Source: Sandaracinomonas limnophila (GTDB taxonomy: Bacteria; Bacteroidota; Bacteroidia; Cytophagales; Spirosomataceae). From it: a DNA stretch of 64,000 nucleotides. Below the pieces are notes generated by a model, which saw nothing but the letters and a program-made list of their open reading frames with translations, did no database searches and was not told where the DNA came from. A program made the position numbers and the translations under genes. This document shows, in pieces, positions 17,098 to 26,140 of the stretch (its first letter is position 1; each line of letters starts with the position of its first letter). The stretch is taken from the NCBI RefSeq assembly GCF_004005965.1, contig NZ_SACY01000001.1, positions 186,001 through 250,000 of the forward strand, written 5' to 3'.

Positions 17098-19554
17098 TCA
17101 GTTATTAGGTCGCAGGCTGCTGACATCAATAAGGTTTTGCATCTTCCTACCTTTAAAATTCATTCCTAAGGTAGCAATTAGCAACATACTCAATGAATTT
17201 ACTGGCATTAAAATGGCTGCAACTATAGGAGAAAGTGTTCCTTGAACCGCAAAACTCAAACCAAATAGATTATAAATTACAGATAATGCAAAACTGTATT
17301 TGATTACCTTCATTCCAAATTGGGCAAAAGTTAAATATTTAGCTAGATATTTAACATTCTTTCCATTTAGAATAGCATCACTAGCAGGTGTAAATTGTAA
17401 ATGATTTTCTGAAACGGCAATGCCTACTGATGCCTCTCGTAAGGCTCCAGCATCATTGAGCCCATCTCCTACCATTAATACTTTTTTGCCCGACTTTTGT
17501 AAACTCTGAATGAACTCCATTTTTTCCATGGGACTCATCTCAAAATGAATATGGGATTCACCAGGAAACCAATCTGATAGAGGACCTGCTGCTTGTTTTT
17601 TATCTCCTGAAAGTAAATAAAGTTCATAATTCATGCGTAAATTATGTAAAAGAGCTTCAATGCCTTCCCTGTTTTCCCAAGGAAAATCCATAAACCCAAT
17701 AAATTCATCTCCAATTTTAATATAAATTCTTGATTCAGAATGGAAATAATCTTCGGGTTCTTCCTTAGGTACTCCCAACCATTTAGGAGAACCAATTTGA
17801 TAAAGAGTTGAATTCCATTTTCCTTGTAATCCCTTAGCAGTTAATTCTTTAAAATTAGAAATAAATACACGTTCTGAGTATCCTAATTGTTCTATGTATT
17901 TTTTAAGTTGTCGAGATAAAGGGTGAGTTGATTGTAGCGATAAGGAATATAATACGTTCCATTCTTCAGGTAATAAACCTCTAGTAAAATGTATTTTTGG
18001 CGATTGTTCCTTGTGTAGGGTTAAAGTGCCCGTTTTATCAAATACAATGGTATCAATATTTGCAAATCTTTCGAGTGATTGCGTATTTTTAAAATATAAA
18101 TTAAACTTGGATAACCAGCGCATTCCATGTCCCAAAGCAAAAGGGTAAGATATTGCCAAGGCACATGGGCAGGCAATAATTAACACACTTACTACAGCAT
18201 TAGACCATATTTTGGGATTAACGATTCCCCAATATACCCCTACCGAAATAGCCAGGGTAAATAATAAAATGGTAAAATACATGCCTGTTTTATTGGCAAA
18301 ATTTTCCCAATTTTCAGTTTTATATAAGGGGTTTTTAAAAGAGTTTTGTTCCCATAATTGGGTTAATTGACTATGCTGAAGGTCCTTGATTACTTCAATT
18401 TCAATCATTTCACCCGTGTGTCGCCCGCCAGCAAATAAGGAATTTCCTTCCTTTATTTCAATAAAATCACTTTCTCCTGTGACAAAACTGTAATCTAATT
18501 TTCCACTCCCTTTACGCAAAATAGAATCAGCAGGAATAATTTCTTGATTTCTAATTAAAAGTCGGTCTCCAACTTTAAGTTCAGCTAAAGGAATTTGGAT
18601 TTCACTTTTATTGATCCATTTGCTGACACTCATTGGAAAATAAGAAGTATAATTTCTATTGAACGAAAGAAAGTCAAATGACTTTTGTTGGAACCATTTA
18701 CCTACTAACAAGAAAAATATCAACCCCGTTACTGAATCCATATATCCAGCCCCATGATGACTTATAATTTCATAGGCAGAGCGACTATATCCTACTACAA
18801 TTCCCAATAATACGGGTGCTTCAATGGTAAGTTTTTTAAGTTTCAAATGTGACCACACATTTGAAAAATAATCGCTAGCAGCATAAAATACAGAAATACT
18901 ACCTAAAAATAAATTTAAATACCCAAACCAAACAGCCAACTTGGGGTCATCTAAACCAAGGTATTCGGGAAAGGAAAACAACATAATGTTGCCCGTACAA
19001 AATCCTGCAATTCCTAATTTTAGCAAAAGCTTTTTGTCTACAAACACATTATTTCTTTTCGAAGTAGCTTCATCCTCAGATTGAATTAAGGGTTCATAGC
19101 CTATTTTGCTAAGCAAATTTGCCAATTGACCAATACTCAAATCTTTTTCCTTAAACCAAACAGTTAATTCCTTTTTGCCAAAGTTTAATTGACTCTTAAT
19201 TACATTTTCGTTGAGCTTATGCAGATTTTCTAATAAATACAAACATGACCTGCAATGGATGGAAGGTAAATAAAAAGTTAGTTTGGAAAATTCATTATTA
19301 GCAAATGTAATTAAGCGATTTCGAAATTGCGGACTATCTAAAAATTCAAATTGATGTGTACTTGGTGAAATACCTGGATTTACATCACAAGTATAATAAT
19401 CCATTAAATCTTTGTCGTGCAGTAATTCATAAACCTTCTGACAACCTGAACAACAAAAATCCTTTTGATCAAAAATGATGGGTTCCTCTTGACAAACCTC
19501 GCCGCAATGGAAACATTGGGCCTTTTCTAAGGTGATTTTGGATTGATGATTCAT
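17098..19554 (-). CDS. ccoI: CcoI-type copper-transporting P-type ATPase
   Basis: This 818-residue P1B-ATPase starts with a Cys-rich cap (CFHCGEVC, FCCSGCQKVYELL) typical of the oxidase-linked FixI/CcoI clade. A heavy-metal domain with HCRSCL (CxxC) follows. Then come membrane helices, the TGES actuator loop, the CPC transport motif (ACPCALAIS), phosphorylation motif DKTGTLT and hinge VGDGLNDAGAL. CcoI exports Cu to the periplasm for cbb3 assembly. It is the first gene of the ccoI-S-NO-Q-P operon and is divergent from the cNMP-binding gene. Confidence 0.93.
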   Translation of the reverse strand: MNHQSKITLEKAQCFHCGEVCQEEPIIFDQKDFCCSGCQKVYELLHDKDLMDYYTCDVNPGISPSTHQFEFLDSPQFRNRLITFANNEFSKLTFYLPSIHCRSCLYLLENLHKLNENVIKSQLNFGKKELTVWFKEKDLSIGQLANLLSKIGYEPLIQSEDEATSKRNNVFVDKKLLLKLGIAGFCTGNIMLFSFPEYLGLDDPKLAVWFGYLNLFLGSISVFYAASDYFSNVWSHLKLKKLTIEAPVLLGIVVGYSRSAYEIISHHGAGYMDSVTGLIFFLLVGKWFQQKSFDFLSFNRNYTSYFPMSVSKWINKSEIQIPLAELKVGDRLLIRNQEIIPADSILRKGSGKLDYSFVTGESDFIEIKEGNSLFAGGRHTGEMIEIEVIKDLQHSQLTQLWEQNSFKNPLYKTENWENFANKTGMYFTILLFTLAISVGVYWGIVNPKIWSNAVVSVLIIACPCALAISYPFALGHGMRWLSKFNLYFKNTQSLERFANIDTIVFDKTGTLTLHKEQSPKIHFTRGLLPEEWNVLYSLSLQSTHPLSRQLKKYIEQLGYSERVFISNFKELTAKGLQGKWNSTLYQIGSPKWLGVPKEEPEDYFHSESRIYIKIGDEFIGFMDFPWENREGIEALLHNLRMNYELYLLSGDKKQAAGPLSDWFPGESHIHFEMSPMEKMEFIQSLQKSGKKVLMVGDGLNDAGALREASVGIAVSENHLQFTPASDAILNGKNVKYLAKYLTFAQFGMKVIKYSFALSVIYNLFGLSFAVQGTLSPIVAAILMPVNSLSMLLIATLGMNFKGRKMQNLIDVSSLRPNN

Positions 19555-19601
19555 AGAGGAGCAAATAATACATCAAATTTCTATGAATATACAGGATGTA
19601 A

Positions 19602-19641
19602 AACTGATAAAAAACATTTATTGTGATGAAATTAATCAGTT
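19602..19641. promoter_or_regulatory. Inverted repeat in the divergent ccoI / cNMP-protein promoter region
   Basis: AACTGAT (19602-19608) and ATCAGTT (19635-19641) form a 7-bp inverted repeat with a 26-bp spacer. A second palindrome, ATCAATTTAATTGAT (19677-19691), overlaps the start codon of the cNMP protein. Either could be an operator; neither matches the usual FNR half-site order. Confidence 0.3.
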
Positions 19642-19689
19642 ACTACTTTATTTATAGGATGTACCTTCGTGTCGATATCAATTTAATTG

Positions 19690-20073
19690 ATGAAAAACTT
19701 ATTTAAAGATACAGAAGACAAGTTATTGGCCAGTGGGATAGAAATATCTTATCTGCCAGATGAGTATTTGTTTCGGTTTGGTCAGAAGGCAGATTTCGTT
19801 TTTTATGTTTTGAAAGGTAAAATTTGTTTGGAAACACCAGATAATAAGGGGTATATTTTAGAAGATCAACCAATGTTTTTAGGAATTGAAGAATTGGTGA
19901 ATCAAAAAAAACACACATTTTCTACTCACACGATTGATTCTTCAAAGTTTTTAGTCTATGAAAAGAATTATTTCCTTTCATTGATTCAAGAATTTGATTT
20001 AGAAAATGATTTTATAAAAGCAAAACAAAATGAATTGAATGATTTTTTCCAAACTTCTACGCCTAACCATTAA
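19690..20073 (+). CDS. Orphan cyclic-nucleotide-binding-like (CRP N-domain) protein without HTH
   Basis: This 127-residue protein starts at the ATG at 19690; a TTG directly before it is the only alternative. It has the beta-roll pattern of CRP/FNR sensor domains (YLFRFGQKADFVFYVLKGKICLE, then ILEDQPMFLGIEELV) but stops before any DNA-binding domain. The Arg/Glu pair for cAMP binding is not evident. It is divergent from ccoI and ends in a strong bidirectional terminator. It may sense redox or ligand state for the cbb3 genes or be a remnant; its role is unknown. Confidence 0.65.
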   Translation: MKNLFKDTEDKLLASGIEISYLPDEYLFRFGQKADFVFYVLKGKICLETPDNKGYILEDQPMFLGIEELVNQKKHTFSTHTIDSSKFLVYEKNYFLSLIQEFDLENDFIKAKQNELNDFFQTSTPNH

Positions 20074-20107
20074 AGATTTTACATAGAGTGGTAAGTTAAA
20101 AGGGTGC

Positions 20108-20143
20108 AAAAAGCCAAAAGATTATTTCTTTTGGCTTTTTTAT
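20108..20143. terminator. Bidirectional terminator
   Basis: A perfect 14-bp stem (AAAAAGCCAAAAGA / TCTTTTGGCTTTTT, loop TTATT) lies between the cNMP-binding gene and the convergent SDR gene. It has T-runs in both directions. Confidence 0.9.
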
Positions 20144-20949
20144 TTTAGCGGACTATCTTTTTCCTTTTTCAAGGTATTGTAAACCATCTTATCGATAAAA
20201 CCACTAAACAACTTGTTTAAAAATACTGTCAATTTTCCCTGAAAAGTCAATACCAAGGTTTTCTTTTTGCTTTCAAATGCCTTGTAAATTTCCTTTGCTA
20301 CTTCCTCTGAACTCATCATCTTTGATTCTTCTCGCATGGTCTCTCCTGTTATTTTGCCTTCGGAATTAAGAGATGCATTTCGAATATTAGAAGCAGTAAA
20401 TCCAGGACAAGCGATTAACACATGAACACCTGTTCCAATAAGTTCTGTTCTAAGGGCTTCCATGAAGCCATTCATTGCAAATTTGGAGGCCGAATAGCCT
20501 GAACGTACGGGTAGTCCTCGGTAACCTGCTATAGAAGAAATCCCAATAATTCCCCCCTTTCGTTCTTTGATATAAGGCAATGCCGCATGAGTTGAATAAA
20601 CTGTTCCCCAGAAGTTGATATCCATTACTTGCTTCATTACGTCCATTTGAACACTTTCAAACATCGAACGCATGGAAATACCTGCATTATTAATCAATAT
20701 ATCAATTCCTCCAAATTCTGAAACAACTTGTTGAATCATTTGTTTAGTTTCTTCCTCATTAGCAGAATCACATTTAATGCCCTTTGCTTGTATGTTATTT
20801 TGAATCAATTCATTTTCAACGGATTTTAGGTTTTCAGCATTTCTACCTGTTATTACAACAGTATATCCATGATTTCCGTATTCAAAGGCCAATGATTTTC
20901 CAATTCCTGAGGAACCACCAGTAATAATTACAACTTTAGAGGAGTCCAT
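20140..20949 (-). CDS. Short-chain dehydrogenase/reductase
   Basis: This 269-residue classical SDR has the cofactor motif TGGSSGIGKS (about 10-19), NNAG, catalytic Ser in IGISSIAG and YSASK for the Tyr/Lys pair. The C-terminal tail is hydrophobic and basic, as in SDR family members acting at membranes. The substrate is not predictable. The start lies 1 bp after the rlmD stop, so it is the second gene of that operon. Confidence 0.85.
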   Translation of the reverse strand: MDSSKVVIITGGSSGIGKSLAFEYGNHGYTVVITGRNAENLKSVENELIQNNIQAKGIKCDSANEEETKQMIQQVVSEFGGIDILINNAGISMRSMFESVQMDVMKQVMDINFWGTVYSTHAALPYIKERKGGIIGISSIAGYRGLPVRSGYSASKFAMNGFMEALRTELIGTGVHVLIACPGFTASNIRNASLNSEGKITGETMREESKMMSSEEVAKEIYKAFESKKKTLVLTFQGKLTVFLNKLFSGFIDKMVYNTLKKEKDSPLK

Positions 20950-20950
20950 A

Positions 20951-22366
20951 TTAGCGTAATTTTAATTTTACAATATTTTCTACGTGATGTGTCTGAGGGA
21001 ACATATCCACCGGGTGCACCACCTCAACATGATAGGCTGCATCTAATATAGCCAAATCTCTGGCTTGAGTGGCAGGATTACAACTCACATAGACAATTGT
21101 TTTTGGTAAAACCTTTAAAATTTGTAGAGTTACATCCTCATCCATCCCAGCCCTAGGTGGATCCGTAATAATTACATCTGGTTTGCCATGAACAGAAATA
21201 AATTCATCTGTTAATAACTTTTTCATATCTCCAGCAAAAAAAGTGGCATTTTCAACCTGATTGATTTGGGCATTTACTTTAGCATCTTCTACCGCCATTT
21301 CAACATATTCCAAACCAACTACTTTTTTTGCTTGATTGGATAAAAATAAGCCGATAGTTCCTGTTCCAGAATACAAATCATAAACTACTTCATCCCCTTT
21401 TAAATCAGCATATTTGCGAACCAATTGATACAAATGAAGTGCTTGTTTGGAGTTTGTTTGGAAAAATGATTTCGGACCTATTTGAAACGATAAATTTTCC
21501 ATTTTCTCCACAATAAATGGTTTTCCATGGTAATTTATCACCTCTAAATCATGAAACGTATCATTTCCTTTCTGATTTACCACATAATTCAGGGAAGTAA
21601 TTGATGGAAACGATTTTTTGATGAATTCCATCATTTTTCCAATTTCTTCCTCAGTAGCAAAAGCAAATTGAACAACTACCATCCATTCGCCTATACTGGA
21701 ATTTCGAATGATTAAATTTCGAAGTGCCCCCTCCTTTTGATTTTTTAATTCATAAAAGGAAATACTCTCTTTTTCAGCAAAGTTGCGAACTGCATTTCTT
21801 AGAGTATTTGATGGTTCAGGCTGCAAGTGACAATTGTTCACTTCAAGGATTTTATCAAAACGACCAGGAACGTGAAATCCTAATGCATTTAAAGAACCTA
21901 AGTCCTCTTTGCCAATTTCATCTTCAGTCAACCAACGCGCTTGGGAAAAAGTGAATTCTAATTTGTTTCTATAAAAATAGTGTTCTGAAGAGCCACTTAT
22001 TGTTTCAAACGCAGGAAGCTGAACTTTCGCGATACGTTCTAAATTATCTTTTACTTGTTGATTTTTAAATCCTAATTGAGCCTCATAACTCACATGTTGC
22101 CATTTGCAACCTCCACACACTCCATAATGCTCACAAACCACTGGAACATGATCTTTAGATAAAGCTTGAATATTAATAGCCTGAGCTTGCTTAAACTTCT
22201 TTTTATTTCGGATTATTTTTAAATCACAAACGTCGCCTGGCGCTACTTGTCCTTGAACAAATATGATTTCGTCATTTACTTTTGCAATACATTTGGCCTC
22301 TGCTGCATAGGCCAATATGGTAATACCTTCTATGATTTGCTGTGTTTTATCTTTCCTTCTACTCAT
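20951..22366 (-). CDS. rlmD: 23S rRNA (uracil-5)-methyltransferase RlmD-like
   Basis: The start at 22366 (MSRRKDKTQQIIEG, 471 residues) gives a normal TRAM domain start; longer forms would run into repeat DNA and dnaB. It has an iron-sulfur motif CEHYGVCGGC (Cx5Cx2C), SAM motif DLYSGTGTIGLFLS, the DPPRAGMDE motif and catalytic Cys in YVSCNPATQARDLA. Members methylate U1939, U747 or tRNA U54; the exact target is uncertain. A TACCTTTG element ends 4 nt before the start codon, hinting at a leaderless message. Confidence 0.88.
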   Translation of the reverse strand: MSRRKDKTQQIIEGITILAYAAEAKCIAKVNDEIIFVQGQVAPGDVCDLKIIRNKKKFKQAQAINIQALSKDHVPVVCEHYGVCGGCKWQHVSYEAQLGFKNQQVKDNLERIAKVQLPAFETISGSSEHYFYRNKLEFTFSQARWLTEDEIGKEDLGSLNALGFHVPGRFDKILEVNNCHLQPEPSNTLRNAVRNFAEKESISFYELKNQKEGALRNLIIRNSSIGEWMVVVQFAFATEEEIGKMMEFIKKSFPSITSLNYVVNQKGNDTFHDLEVINYHGKPFIVEKMENLSFQIGPKSFFQTNSKQALHLYQLVRKYADLKGDEVVYDLYSGTGTIGLFLSNQAKKVVGLEYVEMAVEDAKVNAQINQVENATFFAGDMKKLLTDEFISVHGKPDVIITDPPRAGMDEDVTLQILKVLPKTIVYVSCNPATQARDLAILDAAYHVEVVHPVDMFPQTHHVENIVKLKLR

Positions 22367-22370
22367 TTTG

Positions 22371-22378
22371 CAAAGGTA
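22371..22378 (-). promoter_or_regulatory. Candidate -7 element (TACCTTTG) for rlmD
   Basis: The minus strand reads TACCTTTG, an exact TAnnTTTG match, just 4 nt before the rlmD ATG, with the period-8 repeat immediately upstream. Confidence 0.4.
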
Positions 22379-22385
22379 GGAAAAA

Positions 22386-22417
22386 GTGAGCGAGTGAGAA
22401 AGTAAGCAAGTGAATAG
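22386..22417. repeat. Period-8 repeat (GTGAGCGA type)
   Basis: There are four diverged octamers (GTGAGCGA, GTGAGAAA, GTAAGCAA, GTGAATAG) between dnaB and rlmD. The same unit recurs after phoH at 25077. Confidence 0.7.
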
Positions 22418-22424
22418 TCTTGAT

Positions 22425-24017
22425 TTACATCGGTTCCTCAAATGGATCGAAATCTGCACTTGGTGCAGCATTAGAATTATTTAATTTAGAACCTTTGAAA
22501 ATTGATTCCTCCTTGGCATTGTCAAAATCTCCACTGGTATCTCCCAAATTGCCTAAATTTCCCAAGTTGCCTTCAAATTGGTCTGCATCCAAATCACAAT
22601 ATTTTGTGTATTTGCCAATGAACTTCAACCAAACATTTTCTAAAGAACCTGAACGGTTTTTAGCCATAATGATTTCTCCCATGCCCATTACAGAGTTACC
22701 GCTGTCATCTTGGGTGATTCCATAATAGTCTGGACGATAGATAAACATTACTTGGTCAGCATCTTGCTCAATGGCTCCCGATTCACGAAGGTCAGATAAT
22801 TGAGGTTTTTTGTTTCCTCCGCGAGTTTCCGTAGAACGATTTAACTGGGAAAGTGCAATAACTGGTATATCCAATTCCTTTGCCAATTGTTTTAAAGCTC
22901 TTGAAATCTGTGAAATTTCTTGTTCACGATTACCACTTGGCCCTTTTCCAGATGAATCACCTGTCATTAATTGCAAGTAGTCGATAACAACCAATTCGAT
23001 GTTTTTCTGCGCTTTTAGTCTTCTACATTTTGCACGTAATTCTAAAATGGAAAGTGCTGGGGTATCATCTATATAAATGGGTGCATCATACAATTTTTTG
23101 ATTTTTGTATGCAATTGCTGCCATTCGTGTGGTTCTAATTTCCCTTTTCTGATTTTCTCCGATTCAATCTCTGCTTCGGCAGAAATGATACGATTTACCA
23201 ATTGAACCCCACTCATCTCAAGCGAGAACAAGGCCACAGGTTTATCAAATTCTACCGCTGCATTTCTACAGGCCGAAACAACAAAGGCCGTTTTTCCCAT
23301 ACCCGGGCGTGCTGCAATGATGATTAATTCTTGTCGTTGGAATCCAGATGTTAATCTATCCAATGCGGTAAAGCCTGAAGGAATACCTGTTAAGCCACTT
23401 TTTTGTAATTGTTTTTTTTCCAATTCATCTACTGCCTTTTTCAAAATATCCGACATGCTTTCGTAGTTCTTACGGATATTTGATTCGGCAATAGTGAATA
23501 ATTCCTGCTCCATTTTATCCAAAATTTGAAACACGTCAGAGGTGTCTTCATAGGATAACTTTTGGATTTCGGATGAGATGGAAATTAATTGTCTTTTTAG
23601 GTATTGTTCAATGATAATCCTTGCGTGAAATTCAACGTTTGAAGATGAACTTACACGTGAAGTCAATTGGGCCAAATAACTTGCGCCTCCAGTTGCTTCT
23701 AAATTCCCATTGGTTTTAAGGTAATTATGAACAGTTAATAAATCAACTGGCTGAGAGGCTTGAAAAAGACCTTGTATGGCTTGGAAAATCTTTTGATGTG
23801 CTTCTTTGTAAAAGGAATCAGGTTTCAATAATTCAATAACGTTGGTCAACGGTTCTTTTTCCAACATTAAGGCTCCCAAAAGGGCTTCTTCCAAATCAAC
23901 AGCCTGAGGAGGCAGTTTTCCTAAGCCCAAATCGCCCAAACGAACGGGACCATTTGACCTTGAAATACCTGATGAATTACCTCTCCTAACTTGATTTGAT
24001 GAACTATTTATTTCCAT
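22425..24017 (-). CDS. dnaB: Replicative DNA helicase DnaB
   Basis: This 530-residue protein has the N-terminal DnaB domain (about 35-135, with LLGALMLEK) and the RecA-like C-domain. The latter has Walker A ARPGMGKTAF, ALFSLEMSG, Walker B VVIDYLQLM and LSQLNRSTETR. The C-terminus has an extra Gly/Asn-rich and acidic tail (GNLGNLGNLG). DnaB unwinds DNA at the replication fork. The gene is upstream of rlmD and divergent from phoH. Confidence 0.96.
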   Translation of the reverse strand: MEINSSSNQVRRGNSSGISRSNGPVRLGDLGLGKLPPQAVDLEEALLGALMLEKEPLTNVIELLKPDSFYKEAHQKIFQAIQGLFQASQPVDLLTVHNYLKTNGNLEATGGASYLAQLTSRVSSSSNVEFHARIIIEQYLKRQLISISSEIQKLSYEDTSDVFQILDKMEQELFTIAESNIRKNYESMSDILKKAVDELEKKQLQKSGLTGIPSGFTALDRLTSGFQRQELIIIAARPGMGKTAFVVSACRNAAVEFDKPVALFSLEMSGVQLVNRIISAEAEIESEKIRKGKLEPHEWQQLHTKIKKLYDAPIYIDDTPALSILELRAKCRRLKAQKNIELVVIDYLQLMTGDSSGKGPSGNREQEISQISRALKQLAKELDIPVIALSQLNRSTETRGGNKKPQLSDLRESGAIEQDADQVMFIYRPDYYGITQDDSGNSVMGMGEIIMAKNRSGSLENVWLKFIGKYTKYCDLDADQFEGNLGNLGNLGDTSGDFDNAKEESIFKGSKLNNSNAAPSADFDPFEEPM

Positions 24018-24125
24018 ACAACAATTTTACAAAAATTTTATGGAAAATTATCATCTTTCTTATAGGATTAAACTCAAGGATTTGATTATTTTTATGTTAT
24101 TGTTTTAACCCAAATAAAATAGCTC

Positions 24126-25085
24126 TTGTTGGAAAAAATTATTCAATTGTCTGAGGTATCCCTAATCGATTTTTTAGGCGCTGCCAATAGTAATTTTCAA
24201 TTGTTAGTGGCGGCTTTTCCACAAACCAAATTAATTGCACGTGGTGAACAACTTACGGTAAGAGGTTCCGACGACCAAATTGCCTTGGTGGAGGCCATTG
24301 TTAACCAATGTGTTCAACACCTTGAAAAACATCACACCCTTTTACCAGTTCATGTTAAAACGTACATAGATGCAGTTTTAAATCCTACAGGTGAAGAGGT
24401 TGTTACTCCTTGGGTCGATGATAAGGATGTTTTATTGTTCGGAAATAAAGGTTTAGTCATTAAGGTAAAAACGCCCAATCAACGAAAATTGGTGGAGGCA
24501 GCGGCTAAAAATGACATCGTTTTTGCTATTGGACCCGCGGGTACAGGTAAGACTTATACAGCAGTTGCTTTGGCTGTAAAGGCCTTAAAAAATAAAGAGG
24601 TAAAGAAAATTATTATTACGCGTCCTGCTGTGGAGGCTGGTGAAAATTTAGGTTTTTTGCCAGGCGATTTAAAAGAAAAAATTGACCCGTATTTGCGACC
24701 AATTTATGATGCCTTGGATGATATGATTCCGGCTGAAAAATTGAAATTTTACATTGAAAATAGAACGATTGAGATTGCGCCATTAGCCTATATGCGTGGT
24801 CGAACTTTAAATAAAGCATTTATTCTTTTAGATGAGGCTCAAAATACGACCTCCATGCAGATGAAAATGTTCTTAACCCGTATGGGTATTCAATCTAAAA
24901 TTATCATTACAGGTGATAAATCTCAGGTGGACCTACCTAAAAATCAAGTTTCTGGATTAGGTGAATCACTTCATATATTGAAAGGAATTAATGGGATTTC
25001 TTTTGTGGAATTAGATGGAAGTGATGTGGTTCGACATAAGTTGGTGAGGGCAATTATTGAGGCATATGAGAAGAAAGTGAGCTAG
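24126..25085 (+). CDS. PhoH family ATPase
   Basis: This 319-residue protein must start with a non-ATG codon: TTG at 24126, with an in-frame stop just before it and no usable ATG near the N-terminus. It has an N-terminal KH-like region and a PhoH domain with Walker A GPAGTGKTYTA, Walker B AFILLDEAQN and TGDKSQVDLP. PhoH proteins are cytoplasmic ATPases linked to RNA metabolism and phosphate starvation. The stop codon TAG lies within the first unit of a GTGAGCCA-type repeat. Confidence 0.93.
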   Translation: MLEKIIQLSEVSLIDFLGAANSNFQLLVAAFPQTKLIARGEQLTVRGSDDQIALVEAIVNQCVQHLEKHHTLLPVHVKTYIDAVLNPTGEEVVTPWVDDKDVLLFGNKGLVIKVKTPNQRKLVEAAAKNDIVFAIGPAGTGKTYTAVALAVKALKNKEVKKIIITRPAVEAGENLGFLPGDLKEKIDPYLRPIYDALDDMIPAEKLKFYIENRTIEIAPLAYMRGRTLNKAFILLDEAQNTTSMQMKMFLTRMGIQSKIIITGDKSQVDLPKNQVSGLGESLHILKGINGISFVELDGSDVVRHKLVRAIIEAYEKKVS

Positions 25086-25120
25086 GGAGTCAGTGAGCCA
25101 GTGATCCAGTGAGCAAGTAA
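25077..25120. repeat. Period-8 repeat (GTGAGCCA type)
   Basis: Five octamers (GTGAGCTA, GGGAGTCA, GTGAGCCA, GTGATCCA, GTGAGCAA) overlap the last codons and stop of phoH and run to 10 nt before the next start codon. Confidence 0.8.
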
Positions 25121-25130
25121 TTTTTGAGAA

Positions 25131-25565
25131 ATGCAATATCAAATAATAGAGGCAAAAAGTTTAGAGGAAATACAACAGGTATTCCAAATTCGAATTGAAG
25201 TATTTGTGGATGAGCAAAAGTGTTTACCCTCAGAGGAATTTGATGAATTGGATGCTGAGGCGAGACATTTTTTGTTATTTGTCGAAGGAGCACCAGCTGC
25301 AACGGGTCGATTTAGAAAAACCGATAAAGGAATAAAAATTGAGCGGATAGCAACTTTGTCAAAATACAGAGGTAAAAAATTGGCTACCTATATCATTCAA
25401 CATATAATAAAGGTAGCCAAAGAACAATTTCCAGAAATAAATAATTTTTATTTACATTCTCAACAAACGGTAATGCCATTATATGCTTCTTTAGGATTTA
25501 AACCTTATGGTAATACCTTTATGGAAGCTGACATCGTTCACCAAGCAATGGAATGTGTTTTTTAG
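25131..25565 (+). CDS. GNAT family N-acetyltransferase
   Basis: This 144-residue single-domain acetyltransferase has VFVDEQKCLPSEEFDELD, typical of the ElaA/YjcF-like GNAT group, and RIATLSKYRGKKLATYII as the acetyl-CoA pyrophosphate loop (RxxGK variant). FYLHSQQTVMPLYASLGF matches the C-terminal strand-helix. The substrate is unknown. It follows phoH across the octamer repeat and ends convergently, overlapping the DUF3127 gene by 4 bp. Confidence 0.88.
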   Translation: MQYQIIEAKSLEEIQQVFQIRIEVFVDEQKCLPSEEFDELDAEARHFLLFVEGAPAATGRFRKTDKGIKIERIATLSKYRGKKLATYIIQHIIKVAKEQFPEINNFYLHSQQTVMPLYASLGFKPYGNTFMEADIVHQAMECVF

Positions 25566-25954
25566 AATGGTAAATCATCGTCCCCTTCAGCTGCTGCTGC
25601 CATTGGAGGGAATTTCGCAGCTCCTGTAGAGGCATTAAATTCAACATTCGAAGGTACGCTTGAAGGTGCAGTTGTCTCTGCTCCCATTCTTTCGATTCTG
25701 TAGGCTCTTAATTCAGTGTACCAACGCTCGTTGTATTCTCTTGATTCTGGAGAAAATTGAATTTTTAAAGTTTCGCCATCAGCAATTTGACTTAAATCTT
25801 GGGTTCTGTCTCCCCAAGCTGCTAAACAAACTTTTTTAGGATATTGCTCCTGTGTTTCAATAACAAACTCTTGTTTAATCCAATTTGTACCGTTTTTTCC
25901 CGTTCCGGTTACCTCACCTAATTTCTTAATTAATTTTCCGCTAATCTCAGCCAT
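25562..25954 (-). CDS. DUF3127 OB-fold-like protein with SSB-type C-terminal tip
   Basis: This 130-residue protein matches DUF3127, a Bacteroidota family: MAEISGKLIKKLGEVTGTGKNG, then FVIETQEQYPKKVCLAAWGD. Residues about 1-90 look like an OB-fold. A low-complexity linker leads to GDDDLPF, nearly identical to the acidic SSB tail that recruits replication and repair proteins. A nucleic-acid role is therefore plausible but unproven. It is followed on the opposite strand by the GNAT gene and preceded by tRNA-Leu. Confidence 0.75.
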   Translation of the reverse strand: MAEISGKLIKKLGEVTGTGKNGTNWIKQEFVIETQEQYPKKVCLAAWGDRTQDLSQIADGETLKIQFSPESREYNERWYTELRAYRIERMGAETTAPSSVPSNVEFNASTGAAKFPPMAAAAEGDDDLPF

Positions 25955-26022
25955 GATTTTTGTCTTGATTTAATTTTTTCGATTGGCAAGTAAGTAAATT
26001 ATTGGTAATTTTGAAAATCTTT

Positions 26023-26104
26023 GGCGATGTGGTGGAATTGGTAGACACGCTACTTTGAGGTGGTAGTGCCGCAAGGTATGGGAGTTCGAATCTCCCCATC
26101 GTCA
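26023..26104 (+). tRNA. tRNA-Leu (anticodon GAG)
   Basis: The 82-nt cloverleaf has acceptor GGCGATG paired with CATCGTC, D-loop GAATTGGTAGAC and anticodon stem CTACT/GGTAG with loop TTGAGGT. It has a long class II variable arm and T-arm GGGAGTTCGAATCTCCC. Discriminator A; CCA is not encoded. A T-run follows. Confidence 0.95.
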
Positions 26105-26140
26105 CTTTTAATTTTTTTTTAACGGTAAATCATATTGAAA

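Noticed and set aside
19677-19691. Palindrome considered as an FNR site
   Set aside because: Half-sites are in the order ATCAA-N5-TTGAT, not TTGAT-N4-ATCAA, and it overlaps a start codon.
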